From Pezicula radicicola (taxonomy: Eukaryota; Ascomycota; Leotiomycetes; Helotiales; Dermateaceae), in the NCBI GenBank assembly GCA_003008705.1, contig PDUO01000008.1:992001-1056000 (forward strand): DNA of 64,000 nt, read 5' to 3'. Positions 1-10,013 of the stretch are shown here, piece after piece (the stretch's first letter is position 1; each line of letters starts with the position of its first letter). Below the pieces are notes generated by a model that saw nothing but the letters and a program-made list of their open reading frames with translations, was not told the origin of the DNA and ran no database searches. The translations under genes were made by a program, and so were the position numbers.

Positions 1-138
1 CAGGTCACGCTAGTCTACGACGGTGGGCCAATTGAAGTGCAGAAAGAACAACTGACTGACCATCAACAACATGAACAACTTCATGCGCAAAGGGAGAAGA
101 ACAATATACCGGTATTTTGGGATCTTCCCTCGCTATAG
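1..138 (+). CDS. possible 3' end of an unidentified CDS
   Basis: Reading from base 1, 45 codons stay open to a TAG at 136-138. The peptide looks protein-like: a Gln/His/Glu-rich, probably helical stretch followed by a tail ending VFWDLPSL. The start lies outside the window. No family is recognised, and a 45-codon open frame can arise by chance, so this is only a candidate. Confidence 0.3.
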   Translation, partial: QVTLVYDGGPIEVQKEQLTDHQQHEQLHAQREKNNIPVFWDLPSL

Positions 139-1585
139 CTCTTGGTGTTTGCTAGGCAGAGCCTTTTCCCAACCACCTGGGTCCCGTTCGACACTTGTAC
201 GTGTCCTTACTGTAAACGATGCACGGAAGTTACTTGTAGAAGTTGCAGATGGCCAGCAACAAGAAGATTGGTGTTCAATATTCAAAACTTGGTATAGTAT
301 GGTGAGTCTGAATATACGGATAAGCACCATATTCTTCAGTGTGCAAACAAAGTTTCGGTTTCCCCCTTCGTGGCTATCCTGTACGTCATGGTGAACACTA
401 CGTTTCTCGAGGGTTCGACAACTGAGAGCCGCCTCTCGCTACCTATCACCACCAACATGTCATCAATCTGTAACGGGCTGGAAGGTGTATTTACATATGT
501 TACTGGATGAATGTATTATACAATTTCGAAAGCCTGCAAATAATAATACGCACGAGGTCGAAGTGTAGCAACCCTTTTGCATCGAAACATAGCTAATATA
601 TTTGGCAGCTTAGTACGGTCACTAGGGGGCTACACTTGAAACTCGGCGCAGTGAACCTTTACAATGGGAGAGGATTTGCAGAAGGAAATAACGCTGTGTG
701 AGGTAGAACCAGGAATAAACAAGAGCGGCTGGGTTGATACTGTGGCGTCCACTCTGGTTATAGGTCTAATGATGGACAATGTAGAGAAAGCAATCCTCTT
801 GGAGGCCACGCAAAGTTTCTTCTTACCTCCATACATCTCCAACTGCCCGCCAAGTTCTCGGTTGCCGAGCTGGTATAATGGCTTTTCAAGTCGGTGATGG
901 GTTTCTCATCGAGGCCGAAACATCGTGATAATTTCCGTGTTTCCCTGTCTATTTTTGACGGGCAGACTATTCTCTGGGGCTGATGGAATTCTGGTAAAGG
1001 GTATGAACATGCGCTTTAAGTGTCACTGACATCGTTAGACTACACTCACTCGGTCAGCTGCAACTTTCTGAATTCCGATTTGTTCTATTAGGCTAGTACT
1101 CTACCGCATGATTCCTGTTGCAGCAGCATCGTCTTCAATCCAGCAACTCGACGGTAATTTGTTTAACATAGACTGATAGTGTCGTCTCTACTCAAGTATT
1201 TGTGGTGACGGTGAGTACTGTAGATAAGTGCCAACCAACCACCTTCCAGATCCGTCTACCTCGGAGGTTCAAAAAAACCCACTTATGATTATTTTCGACT
1301 CATGCACGCTAAGCCTCGATCGGGCACTGCTTGATTGGGTGCTTCGTACAAACAACTTCCATTGTTCTGACTCTCCGCTCGCTTTTGCTCACAGCAGTGC
1401 TCTTTCTAAGCTAGAATTGGCTTTACATGTTGTTCTACTGACTAGAATTACTTTAGAGTGCAATGCTCCAAGGGAAATGCGTTAAGTCATTCTAAAAATT
1501 CACTACTGTTTTGCACTTCCCTATCGCTTAGTTCTGGAGAGCTTGAAGGGTGAACGTCGCACGTTAAAAAGTTTTATAGATATAT
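139..1585. other. intergenic, no gene seen
   Basis: Several short open frames on both strands (60-107 codons) lack domain-like sequence or plausible splicing. No repeat was recognised. The last few hundred bases are presumably promoter of the acyltransferase gene. Confidence 0.6.
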
Positions 1586-1594
1586 CTATATAAG
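1586..1594 (+). promoter_or_regulatory. TATA box of the acyltransferase gene
   Basis: CTATATAAG lies about 90 bases before the first in-frame ATG (1680). With usual TATA spacing, transcription would begin near 1615-1625, which fits a short leader. The open frame extends further 5' only through non-ATG codons. Confidence 0.55.
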
Positions 1595-1679
1595 CGGCGA
1601 CTGCTTGCTTCGAACCCTTGGAAGATACCATAAATTTCACTACATTTCCAAGCTTGGTCTTTCTCACTCGAATACCATC

Positions 1680-3308
1680 ATGTTCGAAAGCAATTCTACT
1701 TTCCAAGTCCAAGTGACTGACACAGCAACAATCTTCCCCTTTTCACATCAAGTCGACAATCCTATCGTAGTCCCTTTGTCAATCCTAGATGCAACAGTCT
1801 CTTGCTTTGGCCGGGCTGCGTGCATCTTTTATCATGAGCCTCCTTCAGCATCCTCGCCTTCGCCCTCACCATCACATTATCAAACCTCGCTCTCGAGGAC
1901 TCTCGATTCTTACCCACAGTGGTGTGGCCGCCTGGCATACAATGTGGGATCAAAGCCGGACCGTGGTCACTCGAGTCGTTACAGGCGAGTAACCGTCACG
2001 TACAACAGTCCATCTGATCTTGGAGTACAGTTCATCACGGCAACCTCGCCAAAGTCCCTTTCTACGTTTCTTCCCTCGATAGACAATAGGCGTACGAGCT
2101 CACTCAAATCTTGGGACGTATCAAATCTGCCTTCAACTTCACTCTTGCCATCAACCACACTCGCTTTAGGCAGTAACTCAAAGCCAGACTCGCCGAACAT
2201 GATTATCCAGCATACGACATTTGCATGTGGCTCCGTGGCACTAGCCATTTCCATCACCCACAGCTTGGCAGACGCACATTCCCTTTCGCAGTTTGCACGC
2301 GATTGGGCGACCACAAGCTCTGCACTTCTCAAATCTCCTACAGAACCACTTCCAAAACTAACTCCGATCTTCAACCCAAAGCTACTTGACGACAGCGCTG
2401 CAGGTGACATAGATGCTATTTCACCAGACTCGGAAATCCAAGAAAAAGCTCACAACCTACCTTGTCTCCGTCTCGACTGGTACAAACGTGTCCCAGACCA
2501 GCCCTGGCCAGTCATGATACCTTCTGACTGGGAAGCCCAAGATCTCAGCAACCTCACACCCAGCACTTCAATCCCTTGGTCTGACTGGCACGTTAAAGCA
2601 CCCGTCTCAGAGCGCGTTCTCCACTTCACACCGGCTGAAGTTCAGAATATCTATATTGCGGCCCAAGCAAGCGGTAACAATAAAGAGAAGGTTTCAAAAC
2701 TTGATACACTGCTCGCTCACCTCGCACAGCGTATAGAAAAAGCACGATGTATCGAGCAAAAATATATGACCTTAACTTTCGGTTTGCGTCCACGTCTCAA
2801 AACACCGCTTCCTGCTTCATTTCTCGGAAGTCCAATCATGCTTACGGCTATTCCTGCACCTGTTACTGCCACTGCTATCCGCAAATCTGTAAACACCTTC
2901 ACACCCGAGAACGTAGCCGCGCATTTACACGCTACGGCCTTTGAAGTCAGTCCACAACGATTATGGCAGGGAATGCTGGGCAGTAAGAGTATTCTAGTTA
3001 CATCTTGGTTACATCTAGGACTTGACACTGTTAAATTTGGAAGGGAGGAAGATGGAGTTGGGAAGTTGAGATGGGTACAGCCTGTTATGGATGCTTTTGA
3101 TGGGTTGATGGCTATTTCCGAGAGTTACGGACATAGTTCGTCGACTTTTGATGGTGAGAACGGCGGAGCTGGAGGAGGAGGTGGTGATTATGGTGAGGGG
3201 AAGAAGAGACATTGGAGTCAGGGTGGTGTTGATGTTTGTTTATTTTTGGAGACTGAGACTATGGAGAGATTATTGGTTGATGAGAAGTTATTTGGGGGTG
3301 CTTCTTGA
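1680..3308 (+). CDS. BAHD/trichothecene-acetyltransferase-like acyltransferase
   Basis: Single-exon gene, 542 residues from the ATG at 1680. Probably a CoA-dependent O- or N-acyltransferase of the transferase family (PF02458 type), cytosolic, acting on a small metabolite. The catalytic HXXXD motif is clear: HSLAD at about residues 194-198, preceded by the usual hydrophobic strand. The N-terminal half has the family layout, with an early PLS/LD region and a YPQWCGRL segment matching the family's YPxLAGRL. The second family signature (DFGWG) is not recognisable; the equivalent region reads MDAFDGLM near residue 470. A Gly-rich loop near residues 495-505 looks like low-complexity expansion. No synthase or oxidase neighbour suggests a substrate. 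The coding strand turns markedly G/T-rich in the last 350 bases. Confidence 0.85.
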   Translation: MFESNSTFQVQVTDTATIFPFSHQVDNPIVVPLSILDATVSCFGRAACIFYHEPPSASSPSPSPSHYQTSLSRTLDSYPQWCGRLAYNVGSKPDRGHSSRYRRVTVTYNSPSDLGVQFITATSPKSLSTFLPSIDNRRTSSLKSWDVSNLPSTSLLPSTTLALGSNSKPDSPNMIIQHTTFACGSVALAISITHSLADAHSLSQFARDWATTSSALLKSPTEPLPKLTPIFNPKLLDDSAAGDIDAISPDSEIQEKAHNLPCLRLDWYKRVPDQPWPVMIPSDWEAQDLSNLTPSTSIPWSDWHVKAPVSERVLHFTPAEVQNIYIAAQASGNNKEKVSKLDTLLAHLAQRIEKARCIEQKYMTLTFGLRPRLKTPLPASFLGSPIMLTAIPAPVTATAIRKSVNTFTPENVAAHLHATAFEVSPQRLWQGMLGSKSILVTSWLHLGLDTVKFGREEDGVGKLRWVQPVMDAFDGLMAISESYGHSSSTFDGENGGAGGGGGDYGEGKKRHWSQGGVDVCLFLETETMERLLVDEKLFGGAS

Positions 3309-4546
3309 TGGGGGGATGATGTAAATATATGTAGACCGCGCTGGTCGAGACTCAAAAGTCACGACACTGAATATATTAGAATAATAGAACTCTTTTAAAC
3401 GTATGGGACAAGGTCCCTATAGTGTTGTCTCATTCATTTTCTGGCTACAGTCCTTGTCGTTGCTTACTCGACGTACCATTGCGTATAAGTTTTAAAAGTA
3501 CCTCGATGACTTAGTCGCTTAACGAGATTCGACTTAGTTTTCAACTCCTCACCTACCAATTTCCATAGAACACCTTGACTGTCTCTTTCTGTATTCTTCT
3601 AAGAAACATTCGGAACATCGAAGTGCGAAGTAGTTGATAATTGGTTGACCTCCAGGCCTTCTAGTTGCTGGTAGGAAGTCGCTAATATTTGCGATAAATT
3701 TTAGTCTACCGAGCAACCTACTAGTATCGCGACTTTTTGATACCGAAGAAATCCGGTCTTCAATGGCCAACGACCGTCCATCCCTATCACAAGGCTACGC
3801 AACTCCTCAATCAACAGTTATTGATCTCCAAACCTGGCCAAATTGTAAGAGCGCAGGTAAATATGAGGTTGAGAAAAGTCTTACAGAGTTGAGTGGAGAC
3901 TTTACCTTGTATTGAAAGATTCGTTCCCCAATTATCTTCCCGCCTCAGTCAACAGTCAGTAGATCACAAACTTGCTCAAATTATAGTCCAACAAGAAAGA
4001 TCAAGAAATATGAGATAGTTAGAAGTATTTCAGGGACGAGTGGAGACTCGATACTTGATTGTTACTCCAACGTCGGTTTCTCACCATCTCTCGCTTACCT
4101 TTATCCTTCTTCCCACGTTACATTTGAGAAACACCATATTCACATTCGAAAATCACATCGAAGAGTAGGCAGTAAATGATCGTTAAAGAGTAGCTCTGTT
4201 CAAATCCTTTCTATTCTCATCATTAAAACGACGGAAATAAAAAATTTATACGGACTTGATTCTACAACAATCGAAAAGTATAGAATTCAACACACTTAGT
4301 CTCGCCCTCGACGTCATAAGCCCCTTTCTTAATCAACAAGAGTATCAACCACTCAAACGATACACACAGAAAATATATTCAAAGGAATTTCCATCAACAA
4401 AGATAGTAAATAAATCCCCAATAATGTTCTAAACAATCCATATCAAAACAGCCTCCTCAAATCAACCCTCTCTATCGATCGTCACCACAACCACCACAAC
4501 CACCACAACCACCGCCACCAAAAACCAACCAAGACAACCCCTCGAA
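3309..4546. other. intergenic, AT-rich, with a short CCACAA microsatellite
   Basis: No gene seen. Near 4482-4520, just before the small Cys-rich gene, there is a CCACAA/ACCACC simple repeat on the plus strand, likely leader or promoter sequence. Confidence 0.6.
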
Positions 4547-4846
4547 ATGTGCAAACAAGAACACCACATCTGTACCACCTGCAACACCCTCCTAAAAATA
4601 AACTGTGAATGGCAACCCTGTGCAGAATACAAAGAAACACCTTCCGCGAACCCGGGCATCAAGTTACAAGATGTGCATGTCCGAGCAGGACAATGCCGAA
4701 CCTGTATATGGATATATAGGAAAGAAGGGAGTTGTAGTGAAGGGTTTAAAGTTGTGAAGGTTGGGGAGAAGTGGGTTAATTGTAGGAGTTGTTGTGTTAG
4801 TTTTTTGCAGTTTTTTGAGGGGTGGTGTAGGGTTGAGGGTTTGTGA
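4547..4846 (+). CDS. small cysteine-rich hypothetical protein
   Basis: 99 residues from an ATG at 4547 in good context (CGAAATG). Unrecognised. It contains about ten cysteines, many in pairs: CTTC near residues 9-12, then single or paired Cys around 20, 25, 49, 52 and 62, and CRSCC near 79-83. This suggests metal binding or disulphides. There is no signal peptide, so an intracellular zinc-binding role is more likely than a secreted effector. The 5' half is A/C-rich and the 3' half G/T-rich, as in many confident genes here. A 3' intron cannot be excluded, so the C-terminus is uncertain. Confidence 0.45.
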   Translation: MCKQEHHICTTCNTLLKINCEWQPCAEYKETPSANPGIKLQDVHVRAGQCRTCIWIYRKEGSCSEGFKVVKVGEKWVNCRSCCVSFLQFFEGWCRVEGL

Positions 4847-5070
4847 TGTGGTTAGGTTATGGGATTGGGGTTTTAATTACGGTTGGGTGTTGGCTTGTGT
4901 ATTTGATTAGGTGAAGGGGAAAGGGAAGTTTACGGTCTATATCTATATCCATATCCATACCTTCTTCACCAGTTGATACCAGTACCACAAAATTCAATTT
5001 CAAACCCCATTTCAATTTATTTTAACAAACTTAACGCTTAAAAAAATTGAAATACTATGAAAGCATGATT

Positions 5071-5871
5071 TTAATTCTTCGGCGCCTCATCTAAAATAGA
5101 TATCGCTTCTTGTTGCAGTATCCCAGCCTCAACAAGTGCAACCACCAACTGTCGAAGCCAAGTCTGACAATTTTGAATCTTAACTCGAGTTTTCGGTTCC
5201 TACTTTCTTTATGATTAGAAAACTGATTCAAATATAGTCTTATATTATCACCACAAATTGTAACCTCAGCTGTACTCTTTCCTCGTGGCGATATAAAAGA
5301 TAATATACTTAAGTCTTGAGTTCAACCTCAATACTAGTAAAAAACCACCTATCTTGAAAACACTTCATCACGACTACCAACAAAACCCAAAACCCATAAA
5401 ACATAGTGGGGAAAAAAAAGAAACAGAAAGAAACTACCAACATACCTCCCCAACCCCTCCATCCTTCAAACTCTTCCCAGGTGTAGGAATCCCCACAGCA
5501 ACCAATTCAATCTCATCAATAGGAACACTATCCTCACACCTAACACCAGTCCAGCCAACCCCGACTCCATCCCCCACCTCAAAATCAACAATATATTTCT
5601 CATCTACAAAACCTAGTGATATCAATCGATACTGTCTCGTTTCAATATCTAAATCATAGTTTCGTACGAATTCTAATGAGAAGCCTGATAGTGCGTTGCC
5701 GGTTGCTTGGATGTATTTTCCTTGCTTTATGTGTTTTTCTTCGTTGAGGTTGTTTTTGTTGTTTTTGTTGCTTTTGAGGGGGATGTAGAGGGCCCAGTGG
5801 GCTGGGAAGAGGGGGGATGGGAAGTGGAGGAGGAAGATTTGGCGGGTGGTGGTTTGGGGTTGGATTTCCAT
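5071..5871 (-). CDS. conserved fungal hypothetical protein, two exons
   Basis: Spliced model: exon 1 5871-5446 (142 codons), intron with donor GTATGT and acceptor GTAG, exon 2 5199-5071. Both junctions are phase 0, giving 184 residues. The N-terminus (IFLLHFPSPLFPAHWALYIP) and the C-terminal block (NCQTWLRQLV, then ILDEAPKN at the extreme end) look like a family of unknown function common in Pezizomycotina, by memory of its layout rather than a search. The second exon is short and would be missed by plain ORF calling. No signal peptide or membrane span. Exon 1 goes from A/C-rich to G/T-rich along the coding strand. Confidence 0.75.
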
Positions 5872-6385
5872 GGTGGTGGTGTTTTTTTTTGGTGTTTGAT
5901 TAAGTTCTTATTGTTGTGTCTTGAGATTGTGTAGCTATAATTCTCGAATATAACTCAGATTCGTTGAAAGCTGGGGAGAAACGTTGATTGACTTAGAATT
6001 CTCTGTTGTAAATGGCTGCCTGAATAAATCAATGTGCGTGGGTGGCGCAGTATTTTGAGTAAGCAGGCGCCTAAATTACACTAATGAGTCGGTTTGTATG
6101 GGTAGTTGAAGGCTTTTGTTTGAATTATTTTACTTTTTTTTGCTACGAACACAATCAGGAGGTAGACAAACTAAGAAAACTACTGAATCATTATTACTTC
6201 TCTTAATATTATTAGTAAGCTATGAAATACAGCTTCTCCGAATACTCTTAATCGATTTAATACTTGTACCTAAAATGAATCTGCTAACGGGTCTTCTACT
6301 CAGAACTATTTCCACCATTCCACCTTCATCTTACCTGCTATGTTTCTCTCTTAGACCTATGATATGAACTAACACGACACATCCA
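5872..6385. other. intergenic, no gene seen
   Basis: AT-rich spacer between two minus-strand genes; presumably the promoter of the gene ending at 5071 and the 3' flank of the gene ending at 6386. An ORF at 6116-6367 is Leu/Ile/Ser-rich and not convincing. Confidence 0.6.
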
Positions 6386-7606
6386 TTACTGACCACCATT
6401 CCATTCCCCTTCCATAACATCCGGCCACTTCCCTCCACTTAGAGCACGCGGTCCCAAACTTCTTAACACATTTCCACCTTGCCAAACCGGGAGATTCTCC
6501 TCATAGCCAGTTGTCCACGTCCCATTGGGTCTCATTATTACCCCAGCAGGATTGACTGTCCGTAGAGGAGAAACATAAAGACCTAGGCAATCTGGACATA
6601 CTTGACACCAACCATTATTACCTGGTATACTTGCTGCCCCTGATCGGATAAACTTATCGTCCAATGGACTGTCATTGAAGTAGAATCTTGGATCTCCGGC
6701 ACAACCGCCGAGCATGAGATCGAGTGATGGTAGAAGCTCGCCTGCTCTGGTTACGGTTGCGTAGTGCTTTCTGTTTTGGGGTACCGATGCATCCTTAATG
6801 ATATCTATGCCACATGGACAAATGAGTCGTGTGTCCCCATTTTTCCGTTTTCGCAACTTCATTCCATGAGTCCTATCAATATTGCCTTGCCTTTTAGATT
6901 GAGCTCTTTCTCTCCAGATATCTCTCCTAATCGTACTACAGCGCATGCAAAGGTAGCTTGCAATAATGCCAGCACAATTGCATGATTTATAACCCCTGTT
7001 TGGTCTGGGAATGCGGTTTCTGGCTTTCTGGCAGCATTTTCGGCAGAGTGGCATAGCTTCTTGGCGGACTGTCCAGTCTGCTAATAGTTCGTTGTCACGT
7101 TGACAAATCCAGCACACAGCTCCCGTGTCTGTATCCCCTTCCGTGTCCATGTCCGGCTTTCCGTGTCTACCGCATCTTTCTCCATAAGCTCCATCGTGAC
7201 TATTCGGTCCCCAGGTATCGATGTTATCCATGCGGCACCAGAACATGTCTGGGAATGGTTTTCCTACTAGACGCCCGTCTTTATGTCTCCAGAGATGATC
7301 GGGGCGCCAAGGCTGTTGCGTTGTAATGTCGTTTATTGTATACCCTAGCGTTTTCCCTGCAATTATAGGAAAGAAAGGCCGGTCCCTCCGAGCATCGGGC
7401 CAGTTTGCACCAGGGTATGGCCCTGGTGGATAGTCCATGGGATGCCCTTGCCTTGTGCTTAACATCATGTTGGTATGGCGTTCGCGTTGGTGTTCCTGCC
7501 ATTCAGGTCTTGTTCGACCAATGTCTGTGTAATCATACGGACAGCGAGAAGTCTCGTACAGCGCACCACACTGTACCGTCTGTGGAATATCGTCAGTGTC
7601 GATCAT
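6386..7606 (-). CDS. cysteine-rich hypothetical protein with multiple zinc-ribbon-like pairs
   Basis: Single exon, 406 residues, ATG at 7606. Family not recognised. Cysteines come in pairs and clusters typical of zinc knuckles: CWICQ near residue 166, CRKCC near 188, CNC and CMRC near 208-222, CPCG near 263, and CQVCPDC near 345. The N-terminal 150 residues are rich in Pro, Trp, Asp and Arg with a WRPDHLW segment. No membrane span or signal peptide. Composition and length argue for a real gene. A role in nucleic-acid or protein binding is possible but unproven. Confidence 0.7.
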   Translation of the reverse strand: MIDTDDIPQTVQCGALYETSRCPYDYTDIGRTRPEWQEHQRERHTNMMLSTRQGHPMDYPPGPYPGANWPDARRDRPFFPIIAGKTLGYTINDITTQQPWRPDHLWRHKDGRLVGKPFPDMFWCRMDNIDTWGPNSHDGAYGERCGRHGKPDMDTEGDTDTGAVCWICQRDNELLADWTVRQEAMPLCRKCCQKARNRIPRPNRGYKSCNCAGIIASYLCMRCSTIRRDIWRERAQSKRQGNIDRTHGMKLRKRKNGDTRLICPCGIDIIKDASVPQNRKHYATVTRAGELLPSLDLMLGGCAGDPRFYFNDSPLDDKFIRSGAASIPGNNGWCQVCPDCLGLYVSPLRTVNPAGVIMRPNGTWTTGYEENLPVWQGGNVLRSLGPRALSGGKWPDVMEGEWNGGQ

Positions 7607-7781
7607 TTACTACGAATATAAGAAGGGACAGGTGGTTGGCAAGAAGAAGGATTATAACCAAGAACACTCGACATAAGAAAATAATGTGCTACGAAATAGT
7701 ACGGGTTGAACACCAGTTACTGATAGTGTGGGCAATTTCTTGACAGTTGAAGACTACCCCACCTCCACTAGAAGAGGCCCA

Positions 7782-8189
7782 TTAAGGAACAACCTGCACT
7801 TAAGAGGCATAGCTCTACTGAACTCTTGCCTTGCTTGACAGGTACTTACGCCGGTGTAACGAGGGTCTATATTTTGGAATCCATTCTGCATTGTAACGTT
7901 TTCTAGCACCATAGACGGGCGAATGGGAATATCTGCTCCAAAGTTAGTAAAAGGCTTCCTAAATGGATCAAGACCGTCTTTTTGAGACATACCGCCAGGA
8001 TTGAGTTGCAGTTGTGCTGTCCATAAACGCCTAATCGGGGCATTGCTATGTACAAGATTCCTACAGAATTGAGCATATGTTCAATTAGGGTTTTCAGAGG
8101 ATTAACCTTATTTCAGTATCATTTAAATATTGGAGAATACCATATCCTATAACTCCTGGCCCAAATACGTATGGAATGAAGGCTTCCAT
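7782..8189 (-). CDS. small hypothetical protein, three exons
   Basis: Spliced model: exon 1 8189-8107, intron of 46 nt, exon 2 8060-7851 region ending at 7850, intron of 56 nt with donor GTAAGT, exon 3 7793-7782. The last exon holds only Val-Val-Pro-stop. Phases fit throughout, giving about 102 residues. The N-terminus MEAFIPYVFGPGVIGYGIL could form one membrane span; the rest is hydrophilic (for example DGLDPFRKPFTNFGADIPIR). A small organelle-membrane subunit is conceivable, but I do not recognise it. It is tightly spaced from the Cys-rich gene on the same strand (about 175 bases). Confidence 0.55.
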
Positions 8190-10013
8190 CGCGAGTCTCC
8201 TACTGTCACTCGTGATGATTCTACACGCAGTGGATATAATGGCTGGGTAAGACAGCTAGCTGATCAAATACTTCTTCAATAAATGAGAATCCGACGCCGT
8301 AGCTATATGTGAGGAAGGAAAGGTCATAACAGGAGAAAAATGGATGTAGCTCAAGTAAAGAGCAACCATTCTGTTTTATAAGCAGCGTCAATGAAAGAAG
8401 ACTTTGGCTACCTGCTACGTAGAGCAAACATCCCTTTGCTATGCACATCGTAGACAACGGGCGTCAAGAAAGAAAAGAAAAATTATACGCATGCGGTGTA
8501 CACCAGCTGTGATTCTTTGTTTGGATGAAAGGAACTGGACGTCAACGATGACAGAAACTATGATCTTGAGGTGACTTCACCTAAACTATCTCCATGGTAG
8601 CTCTTCCCATCAAAATTAGATACTCTATATCGACTGTAGAGTAAGTGGTGAAGAAGTCTAGCTTGTTAAAGCTCACTTAGACCATGACAGAGGCTATTTG
8701 AACACTCAATTCATGTATCCAATACGTCCAGGTAGAGACAAATGTGTATCTTTCCCCGCACACTGGGAATATGTTTCATTGATTCTTTGTTTTGTGATGT
8801 CGCTGCTTGCGGCATAAGGGCAAAGAAAAGATGTCTTTGGTGACATGGACTTGGTCGACGACGCTGTGCGGAGATGCCAACCAAGGAGGGAAGTAGTAGC
8901 GATGGAGATACAGCATTGCATATCGGTAGTGGTGGTGTTGTTGAGCAGATTTAGAGCAGGAATTTGGAATCGCCAGGGGCTAGAAAGGAACTCATATCGG
9001 GTCACGTGGAGACCAGAGCAGGTCACCTTTGTTGCTTCTGCTTAGAGAGATATTGGCTGAATTGGTTTATAAATAAATTTACTTGTATACCCGATCGCTG
9101 ACAGTGTGCAGACAGTATGAAGTGGTACATTACCTGGTGAGGTGAAATGTGTACAGAGATCATCATCACATGACTATACTTCCAGAACGTTACAGGCCAT
9201 TTTGTCAAATACTAGTCTTGAGCATTAAATAATCAACCAATTCTAACTCCTTTCTCGCCTGCGTGTATGCAAGAGCATTATTATTGTCTTTCGCACTGTA
9301 GTCGGGCGTAGACAAATTAATTGCTAACTGACTGACTAACTGATGAATGAGACTGTTGCTGTTGCCTTCGGCTGTAAGCCTCACTTTCCGCGCACAACAT
9401 CGCTCGCCCTTCGTCGCCCTGACAGACAAGAAGACATCACATCTGCCCTTCAACAACCATGGCGACCATTATAAGATGAGACCTTCGCATTGCGATCACG
9501 ATTGCGATAGAGATGCCACCCCACCCATCATTCGATATCGAAGGAATCATTAGGACGGACCATGAGTTCTTGGGTCGCTGTGTCGCCACCGTCGTCCAAC
9601 CATCGAGGCTCTCCTCCTTGACCGGCCTTCCGCCTTCTCGTTTGGCTCACCGAAAAAGATCACCGAGGCGCGCAGCCCCTCCAAAATCGCCTTGAAGTCT
9701 GCCTCTTGCGAACCACGTCTACCTTTCCTGCATCACTCCCCCCTTTTCCTCGCATCTCACCTGTGTACGATAGAAATTTATTTGCCCAAGGTCTACGAAC
9801 AGCGGCCGCCGCAGCTTCGAGTTTGTGTTTGTGGCGGAGCTTGTTCGTTGTCGCTGTCGCCTTTGTTGGGCTAAATTCAAATCGTGAGACACCTCGACTT
9901 CTGACAGTTTTTTTTTTTGGGACGTTCTGGTGCTTGTGTGAAAAGATTGCGTTTGGTTTGTGCAATGTGGATGGCGACAAGTTTGTGTTGGGAGTACTAA
10001 CACGAACAGGTCC
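8190..10013. other. intergenic; upstream region of the zinc-finger gene
   Basis: No convincing gene on either strand; short ORFs show no domain. The part from about 9350 on, CT-rich then GT-rich, is likely promoter and leader of the gene starting at 10014. Confidence 0.55.

Noticed and set aside
1979..2410. Minus-strand 143-codon ORF inside the acyltransferase gene
   Set aside because: Overlaps the HXXXD-containing frame, which is clearly the real one.
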